Origin: Comamonas testosteroni
Lineage (GTDB): Bacteria; Pseudomonadota; Gammaproteobacteria; Burkholderiales; Burkholderiaceae_C
Length of the DNA: 64,000 nt
NCBI RefSeq assembly: GCF_000761245.1
Contig: NZ_AWOR01000046.1
Coordinates: 62,001 to 126,000 of the forward strand
Direction of reading: 5' to 3'
The translations under genes and the position numbers were made by a program. Below, one piece after another: positions 25,482 to 35,500 of the stretch. How positions within the stretch are numbered: the stretch's first letter is position 1; each line of letters opens with the position of its first letter. Below the pieces are notes generated by a model. The model had not been told where the DNA came from. It searched no databases and saw only the letters and a program-made list of their open reading frames with translations.

Positions 25482-26863
25482 ATGAAGTTAGGAGAGGGGT
25501 CCCGTTTGCTGGCGGTCTTGGCTGCAGGTGTATTGTTTGTGGGGGCGGCCTGGGCCAAGGCGACGCCCGATGAACTGGCCAGGCTGGGCAAGTCGTTGAC
25601 CTGCACGGGGGGAGAAAAAGCGGGTACAGCCAGTGGTGTGCCCGAGTTCACAGGGAAATGGCTGGGTACGCCGCCCGGCATTCAATACAACCCGCACGCT
25701 GGCCAGCACCCGGTGGACCCCTATGCCAGTGAAAAGCCGTTGCTCACCATCACGGCTGAGAATCTGGCGCAGTATGGAGAGCGCCTGAGCGAGGGTCAGA
25801 AGGCCATGTTTGCCAAATACCCCAAGACCTATCGTATCCCGGTCTATCAGGGCCACCGTGACTTTCGCTTCCCGGATGCCGTCTGCGCGGCGGCCAGAAA
25901 GAACGCCCAGGATGCCGTAATGAACGCTGACGGTCAGGGCACAACGGGGGCGGTCAAGGGTGCGCTGCCCTTCCCGTTCCCCAGAAATGGACTGGAACTG
26001 GCCTTCAACAATCTGCTGCCTTCGCGTGCTTTCACCGAACACACGCTGCGTGACAACGCCAATGTGTTGGTCGATGGCAGCATCGTCTGGGGCCGTGCCG
26101 ACAATCGCGCCTTCAGTCAGATCAACGACCCGGCCAACGCAGGTCAGCCACTGAGCAGTCCCATGTCCCAGGGCATGAATGCGGTCAAGTTGCCCGAACG
26201 CGAGAAAGGCAGCGTCAGCGTGGTGTCCGAGCCGGTTGAATTTGGCAAGGAAAAGCGCCTGGGCTGGAGCTATGACCCCGGCACACGTCGTGTGCGCCAG
26301 ATTCCCGAGTACGGTTTCGACCAGCCTCTGTCGGGTACCGGTGGCAAGCTGACGATTGACTCCGATCGCCTGTTCAATGGCTCGCCCGAGCGCTACAACT
26401 GGAAGGCGCTGGGCAAGAGGGAGGTCTATGTGCCGGCCAATGCCTTCAGGATTCACGGCAGCAACGTGAAGTATGCCGACCTGCTCAAACCCGGTCATGA
26501 AAACCCCGACTACATGCGCTATGAGCTGCGCCGTGTCTGGGTGCTGGAGGCTTCGCTTAAGGACGGCTATCGCCACATGTTCGGCAGGCGCGTGCTGTTC
26601 CTCGATGAAGATACCGGTCAGGCTCTGATGAGCGATTACTACGATGCCCGCGGCCAGCTGTGGCTTCAGTCGGTGGTCAATCATTACTACGCCTTCGACG
26701 CCCGGATCTGGCATGCGGGCACCAGCTTTATCACGATCTGAACTCTGGCGGCTATGTGGCCTACAACCTGTTCCAGGAGCGCCCTCAGGGCCCTGTCTTG
26801 AACAAGGGCAATATGACTGCAGCCATGTTTACGCCCGAAGCGGCACGTAATGCAGGCAACTAA
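25482..26863 (+). pseudogene. DUF1329 exported protein, frameshifted near the 3' end
   Basis: DUF1329 proteins resemble outer-membrane lipoprotein-sorting factors and often accompany hydrophobic-substrate catabolism genes in pseudomonads and Comamonas. The ATG at 25482 follows GAGGAGACTAGG. A signal peptide (RLLAVLAAGVLFVGAAWA) leads the protein. The open frame stops at 26739-26741 after GTSFITI. The expected C-terminus (YHDLNSGGYVAYNLFQERPQGPVLN, ending at 26863) continues in the next frame. Adding one T to the TTT at 26727-26729 rejoins both parts. This is a single-base deletion in a short homopolymer: either a real lesion or a sequencing error. It precedes the steroid dehydrogenase gene. 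Confidence 0.8.
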
Positions 26864-27002
26864 AAGATGAATCCGGCAAACGGCCTGCGGCGTAACTTGT
26901 GCGGCTGTGGACTTTTGCCATTCAAGCTAGGAGGCGCTTGCGCGTCCTTATGTGGCAGCAGCAATGCCCTTCTCAGGGCTTTGAAAAAAAGAGGAGACGT
27001 AG

Positions 27003-27767
27003 ATGACAAATCGTTTGCAGGGCAAGGTGGCGTTGGTCACTGGTGGCGCCAGTGGTGTGGGTCTGGAGGTGGTGAAGCTGCTTCTTGGAGAAGGCGCCAA
27101 GGTCGCATTCAGCGATATCAATGAAGCGGTGGGGCAGCAGCTGGCGGCTGAATTGGGCGAACGCTCCATGTTTGTCCGCCATGACGTGAGCAGCGAGGCG
27201 GACTGGACGCTTGTGATGGCGGCGGTGCAGCAGCGTCTGGGCACGCTCAATGTGCTGGTCAACAATGCCGGCATCCTGCTGCCTGGTGATATGGAGACAG
27301 GGCGTCTGGAGGATTTCAGCCGCCTGCTCAAGATCAACACCGAGTCAGTCTTCATTGGTTGCCAGCAGGGCATTGCGGCGATGAAGGAGACAGGAGGCTC
27401 CATCATCAATATGGCCTCGATATCGAGCTGGCTGCCCATAGAGCAATACGCCGGCTATAGCGCCAGCAAGGCCGCAGTGTCGGCACTGACCCGCGCCGCT
27501 GCACTGAACTGTCGCAAGCAAGGCTATGCGATTCGCGTCAATTCCATTCATCCCGATGGCATCTATACGCCCATGATGCAGGCTTCGCTGCCAAAGGACG
27601 TGAGCAAGGAAATGATCCTGCATGACCCCAAGCTCAACCGCGCCGGGCGCGCCTATATGCCCGAGCGTATCGCGCAGCTGGTGATGTTCCTGGCCAGCGA
27701 CGAGTCCAGTGTCATGAGTGGCAGTGAGCTGCATGCCGATAACTCGATTCTGGGCATGGGGCTGTAG
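27003..27767 (+). CDS. 3beta/17beta-hydroxysteroid dehydrogenase
   Basis: A short-chain dehydrogenase of 254 residues that oxidises 3beta- and 17beta-hydroxyl groups of steroids with NAD+. The sequence agrees nearly throughout with the Comamonas testosteroni enzyme as I remember it, including the N-terminus MTNRLQGKVALVTGGASGVG and the end SELHADNSILGMGL. Catalytic residues: Ser139, Tyr152 and Lys156 counting Met (138/151/155 in the mature numbering of the crystal structure). The coenzyme loop GGASGVG and the NNAG motif are present. The ATG follows GAGGAG. It is a strong organism marker. The DUF1329 gene upstream may act in steroid uptake (inference). Confidence 0.96.
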   Translation: MTNRLQGKVALVTGGASGVGLEVVKLLLGEGAKVAFSDINEAVGQQLAAELGERSMFVRHDVSSEADWTLVMAAVQQRLGTLNVLVNNAGILLPGDMETGRLEDFSRLLKINTESVFIGCQQGIAAMKETGGSIINMASISSWLPIEQYAGYSASKAAVSALTRAAALNCRKQGYAIRVNSIHPDGIYTPMMQASLPKDVSKEMILHDPKLNRAGRAYMPERIAQLVMFLASDESSVMSGSELHADNSILGMGL

Positions 27768-27870
27768 ATGACGGCCTGATGCCGGCAAGCAGCCACCAGG
27801 GTCTTGAATCATTTCAAGGCCTTGTCGTTCTGCAGGGTAGGATGAAGGCTCTGAACGACAAACAGGCATG

Positions 27871-27891
27871 CGTTCAACGTTCAACGTTCAA
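27871..27891. repeat. Triple 7-bp tandem repeat upstream of a VOC gene
   Basis: CGTTCAA occurs three times in a row, 30 bp before the VOC gene start at 27921. Each junction contains the palindrome AACGTT. It could be a regulator site or a slippage-prone tract. Confidence 0.5.
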
Positions 27892-27920
27892 ATTCGCTCG
27901 AGCTTTGAGAAGGTGTTTTC

Positions 27921-28313
27921 ATGAAGTTGGGTTACACAATCGTCTACGTCCCCGATGTCTCGGCATCTCTGGATTTCTTTAGCCGGGCATTCGGGCTGCA
28001 GCGGCGTTTTCTGCATGAATCCGGAACCTACGGCGAGCTCGAGACTGGGCAGACCACGCTGGCATTTGCCGCCCATGAACTGGGCGCGCTGAATTTTCCT
28101 GGAGGCCATGTCGAAGCGCATAGCTCCGCCAAGCCATTGGGTTTCGAAATCGCGCTGGTCACGGAGGATGTCGAGCAGGCCCATCGAAATGCACTGAGCG
28201 CCGGCGCTGCCGAGATGGCCGCACCGACAGCCAAGCCCTGGGGTCAGATGGTGTCTTATCTGCGTTGCCCCGATGGCTGCGTGGTAGAGCTTTGTACGCC
28301 CATTGCTGGCTGA
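27921..28313 (+). CDS. VOC family protein (glyoxalase/bleomycin-resistance fold)
   Basis: A protein of 130 residues with the paired beta-alpha-beta-beta-beta layout of the vicinal oxygen chelate superfamily: LGYTIVYVPDVSASLDFFSRAFGL at the start and LRCPDGCVVELCTP at the end, where Glu of VELC is in the usual metal-ligand position. Members range from glyoxalases to antibiotic-binding proteins, so the function is not predictable. The ATG at 27921 follows GAGAAGG. It lies 150 bp after the steroid dehydrogenase gene. Confidence 0.82.
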   Translation: MKLGYTIVYVPDVSASLDFFSRAFGLQRRFLHESGTYGELETGQTTLAFAAHELGALNFPGGHVEAHSSAKPLGFEIALVTEDVEQAHRNALSAGAAEMAAPTAKPWGQMVSYLRCPDGCVVELCTPIAG

Positions 28314-28651
28314 GCCGTAGAGATGCTTGGCCGCGGAGACGCAGGGTCCAGGCCTGGTTTTCCGCACTGTTTGCAGTATCGCGACCATGCAGCGCAAACT
28401 GCGCGCTGGCAGAGTTTGACCGGGCAAATCTCTTTGCTGCATGGCCTGAGAGAGCCTTGAGCAGCAATGCTGTCCCGAGACAAGAAAAACCTCGCGGGCA
28501 CATAGCGGCTCTGTGACGACAGTGCAGGGCTAGCCCCATCGGCAGTCATTTCCGTGTTGAGTCGGGTCAGTATGGTTTTGATAGCTGTCAGCGCTTTATG
28601 GACAGGGGATTGCTTCTATATACTCACTTTTTTATGTGAATAGGGGAAGCA
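28314..28651. other. Long intergenic gap with a short dispersed repeat
   Basis: No convincing gene is seen in this 338-bp gap; short open frames here lack ribosome sites and family motifs. The part 28571-28610 (TTTTGATAGCTGTCAGCG, then CTTTATGGACAGGGGATTGC) is the clearest copy in the window of a short AT-rich repeat family. After it comes TATACT (about 28618), a possible -10 box for the Sel1-repeat gene, without a good -35. AGGGGAAGC at 28643 is its ribosome site. Confidence 0.5.
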
Positions 28652-29989
28652 ATGCTTGCGCGATGGTCTGGTGCTTTGGTTCTGTCGGCTTGGCTGTCAG
28701 TTTTGGGCTGTGCGCAGGCTCAGCCCAGCGAAATGGTCAATGCCGCAAAGACAGGCGATGTCGCGGCACAGTACGAGTTGGGAAAGGCCTATCTTTACGG
28801 CCAGGGCGTGGAAAAGAATGCCGACGATGCCTTGCGCTGGCTGCGTCTGGCCGCTGAGCACAATCATGCGCCGTCCCAGTATCTGCTGGGTCTGGTCTAT
28901 GTACTGGGTGCCGAGGGTGTGAAAAAGGATCCTGAGGTAGGCCTGGCACACATTCATCAGGCTGCAAACGCTGGAAATCTCGATGCCCAGAACCTGCTTG
29001 GAACTATTTATCTAAAAGGCGAAGCGGTTGAAAAGGATGCCGCAACAGGTGTCGCATGGCTGGAGCGCGCCGCGCAGCAGGGCTCTGCAGCGGCACAAAA
29101 TAGCCTGGGCTTCGTCTACCGCAAAGGCGAGCTGCTTGCCCAGGATTTGCAGGCCTCGTTTCGCTGGTATCTGAAGGCGGCCCAGCAAGCCGATGTGCTT
29201 GCGCAGTTCACGGTGGCCGAGATGTATTACCTTGGCGAAGGTGTGGAGAAGAATCGTGCCGAAGCCGCGAAATGGCTTACCCCGCTGGCGGACAAAGGCG
29301 TGCAGAAGGCCCAGTTGCTGCTGGGAAAGATTTGCTTCGAAGGCCAGGGTGTGGACCCCGACTACAAGCGGGCCGTGCTGCTGCTGCACGCTGCTGCCAT
29401 CCGCGGCTCGGGTGAGGCTTACTATGAGTTGGGCCGCCTGTTCGAACAGGGAGAGGGCGAGTATCGCAACGAAAAAGAGGCGATTGCCTATTACACCCAG
29501 GCGCTGAAGTACCAGCATGCTGCGGCGGCGCAGCGGCTGGAGCAGCTCTCGGCTTCATCGCCCAAGTCCGCGGAGTTTGCGCAGTCCATGGAATACATGG
29601 AGAACCTGAACTCTGCTCTCAAGGGCAATGTTCTGGCCCAGTACAACGTCGGCGTCTTTCAATATCTGGGCAAGGGCTTTGCGCAGCCCAACTACACCGA
29701 GGCCGCCAAGTGGTTCACCATGGCAGCCAATCAAGGCTATGCCAAGGCCCAGTACAACCTGGGCACCTTGTATGAAAACGGCGAGGGTGTGGGCAAAAGC
29801 CTGTCGCAGGCGCTGAAGTGGTACCGTATGGCCGCCGAGCAGCAGGATGCCCCCGCCCAGTATGCGCTGGGCACTTTGTATCGGGACGGTCTGGGTGTGA
29901 AGAAGAACGCCAAGCTGGCGCGTGAATGGTTGCAGCGTGCTGCCGCACAAGGCCATGCATCGGCAAAAAAGGCTTTGGCACAGCTCTGA
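28652..29989 (+). CDS. Exported Sel1-like repeat protein
   Basis: A protein of 445 residues. A signal peptide (LVLSAWLSVLGCAQAQ) is followed by about eleven Sel1-type tetratricopeptide-like repeats of about 36 residues. Each has the pattern A..G...AQ..LG..Y..G.GV.KN...A..W...AA. Examples include AQYELGKAYLYGQGVEKNADDALRWLRLAA and AQYALGTLYRDGLGVKKNAKLAREWLQRAA. Between the two sets of repeats is a stretch (residues about 290-325) without them. Such proteins are protein-protein scaffolds, often in the envelope. The partner is unknown. The gene stands alone. Confidence 0.88.
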   Translation: MLARWSGALVLSAWLSVLGCAQAQPSEMVNAAKTGDVAAQYELGKAYLYGQGVEKNADDALRWLRLAAEHNHAPSQYLLGLVYVLGAEGVKKDPEVGLAHIHQAANAGNLDAQNLLGTIYLKGEAVEKDAATGVAWLERAAQQGSAAAQNSLGFVYRKGELLAQDLQASFRWYLKAAQQADVLAQFTVAEMYYLGEGVEKNRAEAAKWLTPLADKGVQKAQLLLGKICFEGQGVDPDYKRAVLLLHAAAIRGSGEAYYELGRLFEQGEGEYRNEKEAIAYYTQALKYQHAAAAQRLEQLSASSPKSAEFAQSMEYMENLNSALKGNVLAQYNVGVFQYLGKGFAQPNYTEAAKWFTMAANQGYAKAQYNLGTLYENGEGVGKSLSQALKWYRMAAEQQDAPAQYALGTLYRDGLGVKKNAKLAREWLQRAAAQGHASAKKALAQL

Positions 29990-29999
29990 CCTGACAAGC

Positions 30000-30021
30000 G
30001 GGGACCGTTTTCGCGGTCCCC
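30000..30021. terminator. Hairpin after the Sel1-repeat gene
   Basis: GGGGACCG and CGGTCCCC form an 8-bp stem around TTTTCG, 10 bp after the stop. There is no T-run, so it may stabilise the mRNA end or mark a factor-dependent stop. It lies between two convergent genes. Confidence 0.6.
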
Positions 30022-30048
30022 GGCTGGCCCGGGCGAGGGCGAAGTCGG

Positions 30049-30441
30049 CTAGGCCGGCTCCGAGATCTCGATGAGGTTCAGGTCGGGGTCACGCAAATAG
30101 ATGGAGCGGATTCGGGATGTGGCTCCAGTGCGCATCACGGGGCCTTCGGCGATGGGAATCGACAGCTGCTGCAGACGGGCGATGACCTCGTTCAGCGGCA
30201 CGGAGGCCAGAAAGCACAGATCCAGAGCTCCGGGTACCGGCGTATGAGCCTTGGGTTCGAACTCTTTCCCCTTCACATGCAGATTGATCTTCTGCCGGCC
30301 GAACACAAAGGCCTTGCGCTCCACGGGCGGAGTGCCGCCGATGAAGGATTCCAGCCGCATGCCGAGGACTTCGGTGTAAAAGCGTATGCATTGCGCTTCA
30401 TTGGCCGTGGTGAGAACCAGGTGGTCGAGGTGACTGATCAT
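30049..30441 (-). CDS. VOC family protein (glyoxalase-like)
   Basis: A protein of 130 residues with two VOC half-domains: ISHLDHLVLTTANEAQCIRFYTEVLGM (with His as first metal-ligand candidate) and the C-terminal SIYLRDPDLNLIEISEP (Glu as last ligand). KINLHVKG in the first half supplies a second candidate His. I chose the ATG at 30441. The alternative GTG at 30483 adds 14 residues that match nothing. The family contains glyoxalases, dioxygenases and resistance proteins. No substrate is predictable. It lies just behind the TetR gene but separated by 129 bp. Confidence 0.82.
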   Translation of the reverse strand: MISHLDHLVLTTANEAQCIRFYTEVLGMRLESFIGGTPPVERKAFVFGRQKINLHVKGKEFEPKAHTPVPGALDLCFLASVPLNEVIARLQQLSIPIAEGPVMRTGATSRIRSIYLRDPDLNLIEISEPA

Positions 30442-30570
30442 GACAAGGCTACTGTCTGGTTGTGAAAACGAGTGTGAAGGCACGCGGGCTCGCGTTGCAG
30501 GGGAGCGGCATGACCATGGTGCAGCTGGAGGTCGGCATCGCCGTTAAGGCTGCAGTCCGGGTCGATTCTG

Positions 30571-31134
30571 TCAGACTGCCGCCGTCTCGTCCTGGCGCAT
30601 GACTCCCTGCAAAAATGCCTGCTCTGCAAGCTGTGCCAGCGGGGCGCGAGGGATGCGACCGCGGCGCTCTCCATCGATGAGTGCGATCACGGTTCCCAGC
30701 CATAACTCGGTCAGCGTTGCGGCACTGAAATCGATGCGGAACACGCCTTCCTGTTGGCCGCGCAGGAAAAAAGCGTCGACCTTGGGTTCCCAGATCGCAT
30801 TTTCCTCCACGGGCTTTTCGACTTCGTTCCAGTAATAGGTCAGGAACAGCGTGAATTCGCGATGTTCAAGATGCTTGGCATTGAGGCGCTTAAGTGCTTC
30901 GAGCACCGGGCCTTCCTCGATACGGGCTTCGTCCAGTGCATCGTCCAGCGTGCGCAGGCTCTGCTCCAGCAAGCGCTTGATCAGCAGATCGCGCGTGGGG
31001 CAGAAGCGATAGAGCGTGGCCTTGCTGATGCCTATGGCCTTGGCCAGTTCCTGAAGCGTGGCGCGTGGGTGGTTGACCAGGGCCAGGGCCAGGGGGGGGA
31101 GGATTGCTGTGTTGTCGTGAGGGGCTGTTGTCAT
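30571..31134 (-). CDS. TetR/AcrR family transcriptional regulator
   Basis: A protein of 187 residues with an N-terminal helix-turn-helix (TLQELAKAIGISKATLYRFCPTRDLL, about residues 26-51) and a helical ligand domain typical of TetR regulators. It is divergent from the RND efflux operon at 31328, and the space between contains a perfect 18-bp palindrome and further half-sites. By analogy with AcrR, MexR and TtgR it most likely represses the pump and itself until a hydrophobic ligand binds. Confidence 0.9.
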   Translation of the reverse strand: MTTAPHDNTAILPPLALALVNHPRATLQELAKAIGISKATLYRFCPTRDLLIKRLLEQSLRTLDDALDEARIEEGPVLEALKRLNAKHLEHREFTLFLTYYWNEVEKPVEENAIWEPKVDAFFLRGQQEGVFRIDFSAATLTELWLGTVIALIDGERRGRIPRAPLAQLAEQAFLQGVMRQDETAAV

Positions 31135-31170
31135 TCGTGGCTCCGGTTGGGGCGGATACGGATGAACCTA

Positions 31171-31271
31171 TTTTGATTCAAGCAGCGAGCTTAAAAGCTT
31201 GGGATGGCAACTTTACTTGGTATCAAAATGCCATGAATCAATATAGGTCTTAATGAATCAAATTTGATTCA
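31171..31271. promoter_or_regulatory. Palindromic operators between TetR gene and RND pump
   Basis: TGAATCAAATTTGATTCA at 31254-31271 is a perfect 18-bp palindrome. The half-site recurs as TGAATCAAT at 31234 (exactly 20 bp from the main site) and as TTTGATTCA at 31172-31180. Two further copies in a 193-bp divergent promoter region strongly suggest TetR-family operators. Binding itself is inferred. Confidence 0.75.
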
Positions 31272-31327
31272 AAAAATATTTTCATGCATCATGCACTTCT
31301 TTCAAGATTTGACAAGACTCAAAAGCC

Positions 31328-32506
31328 ATGAAGAAGAAAAGCCAGAATGTGCGTGCCTGGCCGGCCCTGGCCGCATTGGCGGCAGCAATGATGTTGAGCG
31401 GTTGCATCAAGTCGGAGGCGGGCAGCCCGCCTCAGGAATTGCCACTGGTGGATGTGGTGACCGTCAAGCCCAGGGCGCTGAGCCTCAGCGCTGAACTGCC
31501 CGGGCGCATCGAGCCTGTACGCGTGGCCGAGGTGCGTGCGCGTGTGCCGGGTATTGTGCTGAGCCGCCATTTCAAGGAGGGCGCCGATGTGAAGGCCGGT
31601 GAGGTGCTGTTCAGCATCGACCCTGCGCCGCTGCGCGCTGCGCTGTCGCGGACCCGGGGCGAGCTGGCGCGAGCCGAGGCTGCGCTGTCTGAAGCGCAGT
31701 CCGTGATGCGCCGTTATGAACCGCTGGTGGCGCAGGAAGCCGTGAGCCGCCAGGATTTCGACAGCGCCAAGGCCACGCTGCACAGTGCCATGGCCACGCG
31801 TCAATCGGCTCAGGCCGAAGTGGAGGCGGCACGCCTGAACCTGGACTATGCGACGGTGAAAGCCCCGATCGCCGGCCGCATCGGCCGTGCCCTGGTGACG
31901 GAAGGCGCCCTGGTCGGCCAGGGGGAGGCGACAGCGATGGCGGTGATCCAGCAACTGGACCCCGTCTACGCCGATTTTCGCCAGCCCGCAGCGCTGGCCA
32001 CGCGCTGGCGTGCCCAGCAGTTGCAGGGCCAGTCGCCGCGCAGCACTGCGGTGACGCTGGTGGCTGACGGCCTGGATCAGGAACGCCAGGGACGCATGCT
32101 GTTCTCGGATGTGACGGTGGATCGCGGCACCGGCCAGCTTGCGCTGCGTGGTGAATTCCCCAACAAGGATGGTTTGCTGTTGCCCGGCATGTATGTGCGT
32201 GTGACCCTGGGGCTGGGTGAGGATCCCGCGGCCATTCTCGTGCCTCAGCGTGCGGTGCAGCGCGGCAGCGATGGAATGGCCCATGTGCTGGTGCTCGACG
32301 AGCACAACATTGTGCAGTCCCAGAAGGTGAGCACCGGCGCCATGTACGGCTCCGACTGGCATATCACCGAGGGCCTGAAGGAAGACGTCAGGGTGTTGGT
32401 CGGAGGCCTGGCGGCAGCCGTGCCCGGCACCAAGGTGCAGATCAGAGCTGCCGCTGCAAATGCCGCCGACATCGTCAAAGACGCGGAAGCCACTGTAAAA
32501 AAATGA
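31328..32506 (+). CDS. RND efflux membrane-fusion lipoprotein
   Basis: A protein of 392 residues, the periplasmic adaptor of a tripartite pump. The N-terminus has a lipoprotein signal with lipobox LSGC. The pattern LPGRIEPVRVAEVRARVPGIV starts the membrane-proximal and lipoyl domains. A coiled-coil hairpin (ARAEAALSEAQSVMRRYEPLVAQEAVSRQDFDSA) follows, then the second lipoyl half KAPIAGRIGRALVTEGALVGQ and beta-barrel parts. It is AcrA/MexA-like. It is the first gene of the operon, 64 bp ahead of the permease, under the operators described at 31171. Confidence 0.94.
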   Translation: MKKKSQNVRAWPALAALAAAMMLSGCIKSEAGSPPQELPLVDVVTVKPRALSLSAELPGRIEPVRVAEVRARVPGIVLSRHFKEGADVKAGEVLFSIDPAPLRAALSRTRGELARAEAALSEAQSVMRRYEPLVAQEAVSRQDFDSAKATLHSAMATRQSAQAEVEAARLNLDYATVKAPIAGRIGRALVTEGALVGQGEATAMAVIQQLDPVYADFRQPAALATRWRAQQLQGQSPRSTAVTLVADGLDQERQGRMLFSDVTVDRGTGQLALRGEFPNKDGLLLPGMYVRVTLGLGEDPAAILVPQRAVQRGSDGMAHVLVLDEHNIVQSQKVSTGAMYGSDWHITEGLKEDVRVLVGGLAAAVPGTKVQIRAAAANAADIVKDAEATVKK

Positions 32507-32570
32507 GCAGTATGCGCTGGTCCTGCAAGCGCTGAATGCCAAAAAGACAAGCCTTATTCAAGGATAGATA

Positions 32571-35500
32571 ATGTCCCGGTTTTTTATTGATCGCCCCAAG
32601 CTGGCCTGGGTGGTCGCGATCTTCATCCTGCTTGCCGGCCTGCTGGCGATCCCGGCTTTGCCAGTGGCGCAGTTTCCCAACGTGGCTCCGCCGCAGATCT
32701 CCATCTCTGCAACCTATCCGGGGGCATCGGCCACCACGGTCATGGAGTCGGTGACCAGCGTCATCGAGGAGGAGCTCAATGGCACGAAGGGTCTGCTGTA
32801 CTTCGACTCCTCCAGCGGTGCCACGGGCCTGGCCGAAATCACGGCCACCTTCGCGCCTGGTACCGATCCCGCACTGGCTCAGGTCGAGGTGCAAAACCGC
32901 ATCAAAAAGGCCGAGGCCAGACTGCCCGCATCGGTGATGCAGATGGGTTTGCAGGTAGAGCAGGCCAGCGCCAATTTCCTGCTGATCTATTCGCTGACCT
33001 ACAAGGGCGACGACAGCGGCAAGAACGAGGTCCGCCTCTCCGACTATGCGGTGCGCAACATCAATAACGAGATCCGCCGCGTGCCCGGGGTGGGCAAGGT
33101 GCAGTACTTCGGCGCCGATGTCGCCATGCGGGTCTGGGTCGATCCGCAGAAACTGCTGGGCTACGGCCTGTCGGTGGCGGACGTGAATGCGGCCATTGCT
33201 GCGCAAAATGCCCAGGTGCCGGCAGGCAGCTTCGGCAGCCAGCCCGGATCGTCCGAGCAGGAGCTCAGCGCCACGATTGCCGTCAAGGGAACGCTGAGTT
33301 CGCCCGAGGAGTTCGGCCAGATCGTGTTGCAGGCCAGGGCCGATGGCTCGGCCGTGCACCTGGCCGATGTGGCGCGTCTCGAAGTCGGCCAGCTCGATTA
33401 CAGCTTCGCCTCGCGCGAGGACGGCCACAAAGGAGTGGCGGCCGCCGTGCAACTGGCACCTGGTGCCAATGCTATGCAGACCGCCAAGGCGGTCAAGGCG
33501 AGGCTAGCCGAGCTGTCGCAGAACTTCCCCGACGATATTCAGTACGCCGTGCCCTATGACACCTCGCGCTTTGTCGAAGTCGCCATCGGCAAGGTGATCC
33601 AGACCCTGGTCGAGGCCGTGGTGCTGGTGTTCCTGGTGATGTGGCTGTTTTTGCAGAACCTGCGCTATACGCTGATTCCCACCATCGTGGTCCCGGTGTG
33701 TCTGGCCGGCACTCTGGCGGTGATGTATGCGCTGGGCTTCTCGGTCAACATGATGACCATGTTCGGCATGGTGCTTGCCATCGGCATTCTGGTCGACGAT
33801 GCCATCGTGGTGGTGGAGAACGTGGAGCGTCTCATGGCCGAGGAGGGCCTCTCGCCGCTGGCCGCCACGGTGAAGGCCATGCAGCAGGTATCGGGGGCTA
33901 TCGTCGGCATCACGCTGGTGCTGGTGGCCGTGTTCCTGCCTCTGGCCTTCATGAGCGGCTCGGTGGGCGTGATCTACCGTCAGTTCTCGCTGTCGCTGGC
34001 CGTCTCCATCTTGTTCTCGGGCCTGCTGGCGCTGACATTCACGCCGGCGCTGTGCGCCACGCTGCTCAAGCCTGTTGCCGAGGATCACCACGAGGAGAAG
34101 AAAGGCCTCTTCGGCTGGTTCAACCGCCACTTTGCCAAGCTGACCGAGCGCTTTTCGCTGCTCAACCAGCGTCTGGTCAAGCGCACGGGCCGCTATATGC
34201 TGATCTATGTAGCCATCGTGGGCGGGCTGGGCTTTGCCTATACGCGCATGCCCGAGTCCTTTGTGCCTTATGAAGACATGGGCTACTACATCGTCAGCGT
34301 GCAGTTGCCGCCTGGCGCAACCGAAGCACGCACCGAGGCTGTGGTGCGCGACATGGAAGCCTATGTGCAAAGCCGACCAGCCACGGCCCAGGCCGAGTTC
34401 CTCATGGGCTACAGCTTTTCGGGCATGGGGCAGAACGCGGCCATGGCCTTCGTCACGCTCAAGGACTGGTCCTTGCGCGGCAAGGGCCAGGCGTCGTGGG
34501 ACGAGGTCCAGGCCTTCAATCAGCGCTTCGGCAGCTTGTCCGATGGTGCGGCCATGGCGGTGGACCCGCCACCCATCGATGGCCTGGGCAATTCCGGCGG
34601 CTTTGCGCTGCGTCTTCAGGATCGCGCCAATCTGGGTCGCGAGGCCCTGGTTGCCGCGCGCGACGAGCTGCTCAAGAAGGCCAATGCCTCGCCGGTGATC
34701 GCCTACGCGATGATGGAAAACCTCGAAGATGCGCCGCAGCTGCGCCTGGACATAGACCGGCGCAAGGCCCAGGCTCAGGGTGTGGGCTTCGCCAGCATCA
34801 GTGCCGTGCTGTCCACGGCCTATGGCTCGGCCGTGATCAACGAGTTTCCAAATGCGGGGCGCCTGCAGCGTGTGGTGGTGCAGGCCGACACGGCCGCGCG
34901 CATGACGCCCGAGGCCCTGCTGCGCCTGTATGTACCCAATGCCCAGGGCGAGCAGGTGCCGCTGGCCTCGTTTGCCAGCGTGGAGTGGGAGCAGGGGCCG
35001 GTGCAGATCTCGCGCTACAACGGTTATCCGGCCTTCCGAATTGCGGGCGACGCCAAGCCCGGCCACACCACGGGTGAGGCCATGGCCGAGCTCGAACGCA
35101 TACTGGGCGAGATGCCGCGCGGCATAGGTTACGAGTGGACGGCGCTGTCCTATCAGGAAAAGGCCGCTGGCGCACAGGCCCCCAAGCTGTTCGCACTGGC
35201 CATCGTGGTGGTGTTCCTGCTGCTTGTGGCCCTGTACGAAAGCTGGAGCATTCCTGCAGCCGTGATGCTGATCGTGCCCATAGGCGCGCTGGGCTCGGTG
35301 CTGGCCACTTCGGCGCTGGGTCTCTCGAACGACGTGTACTTCAAGGTCGGTCTGATCACCATCATCGGCCTGGCGGCCAAGAACGCCATCCTGATTGTGG
35401 AGTTCGCCAAGGACCTGCACGAGCGCGGCCATTCGCTGACGGAGGCAGCATTGCAGGCAGCCCGTTTGCGCTTCCGTCCCATCGTGATGACTTCGCTGGC

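Noticed and set aside
33504..35432. 642-codon open frame opposite the RND permease
   Set aside because: Antisense to a fully recognisable permease; no independent signals such as a ribosome site or family motifs.
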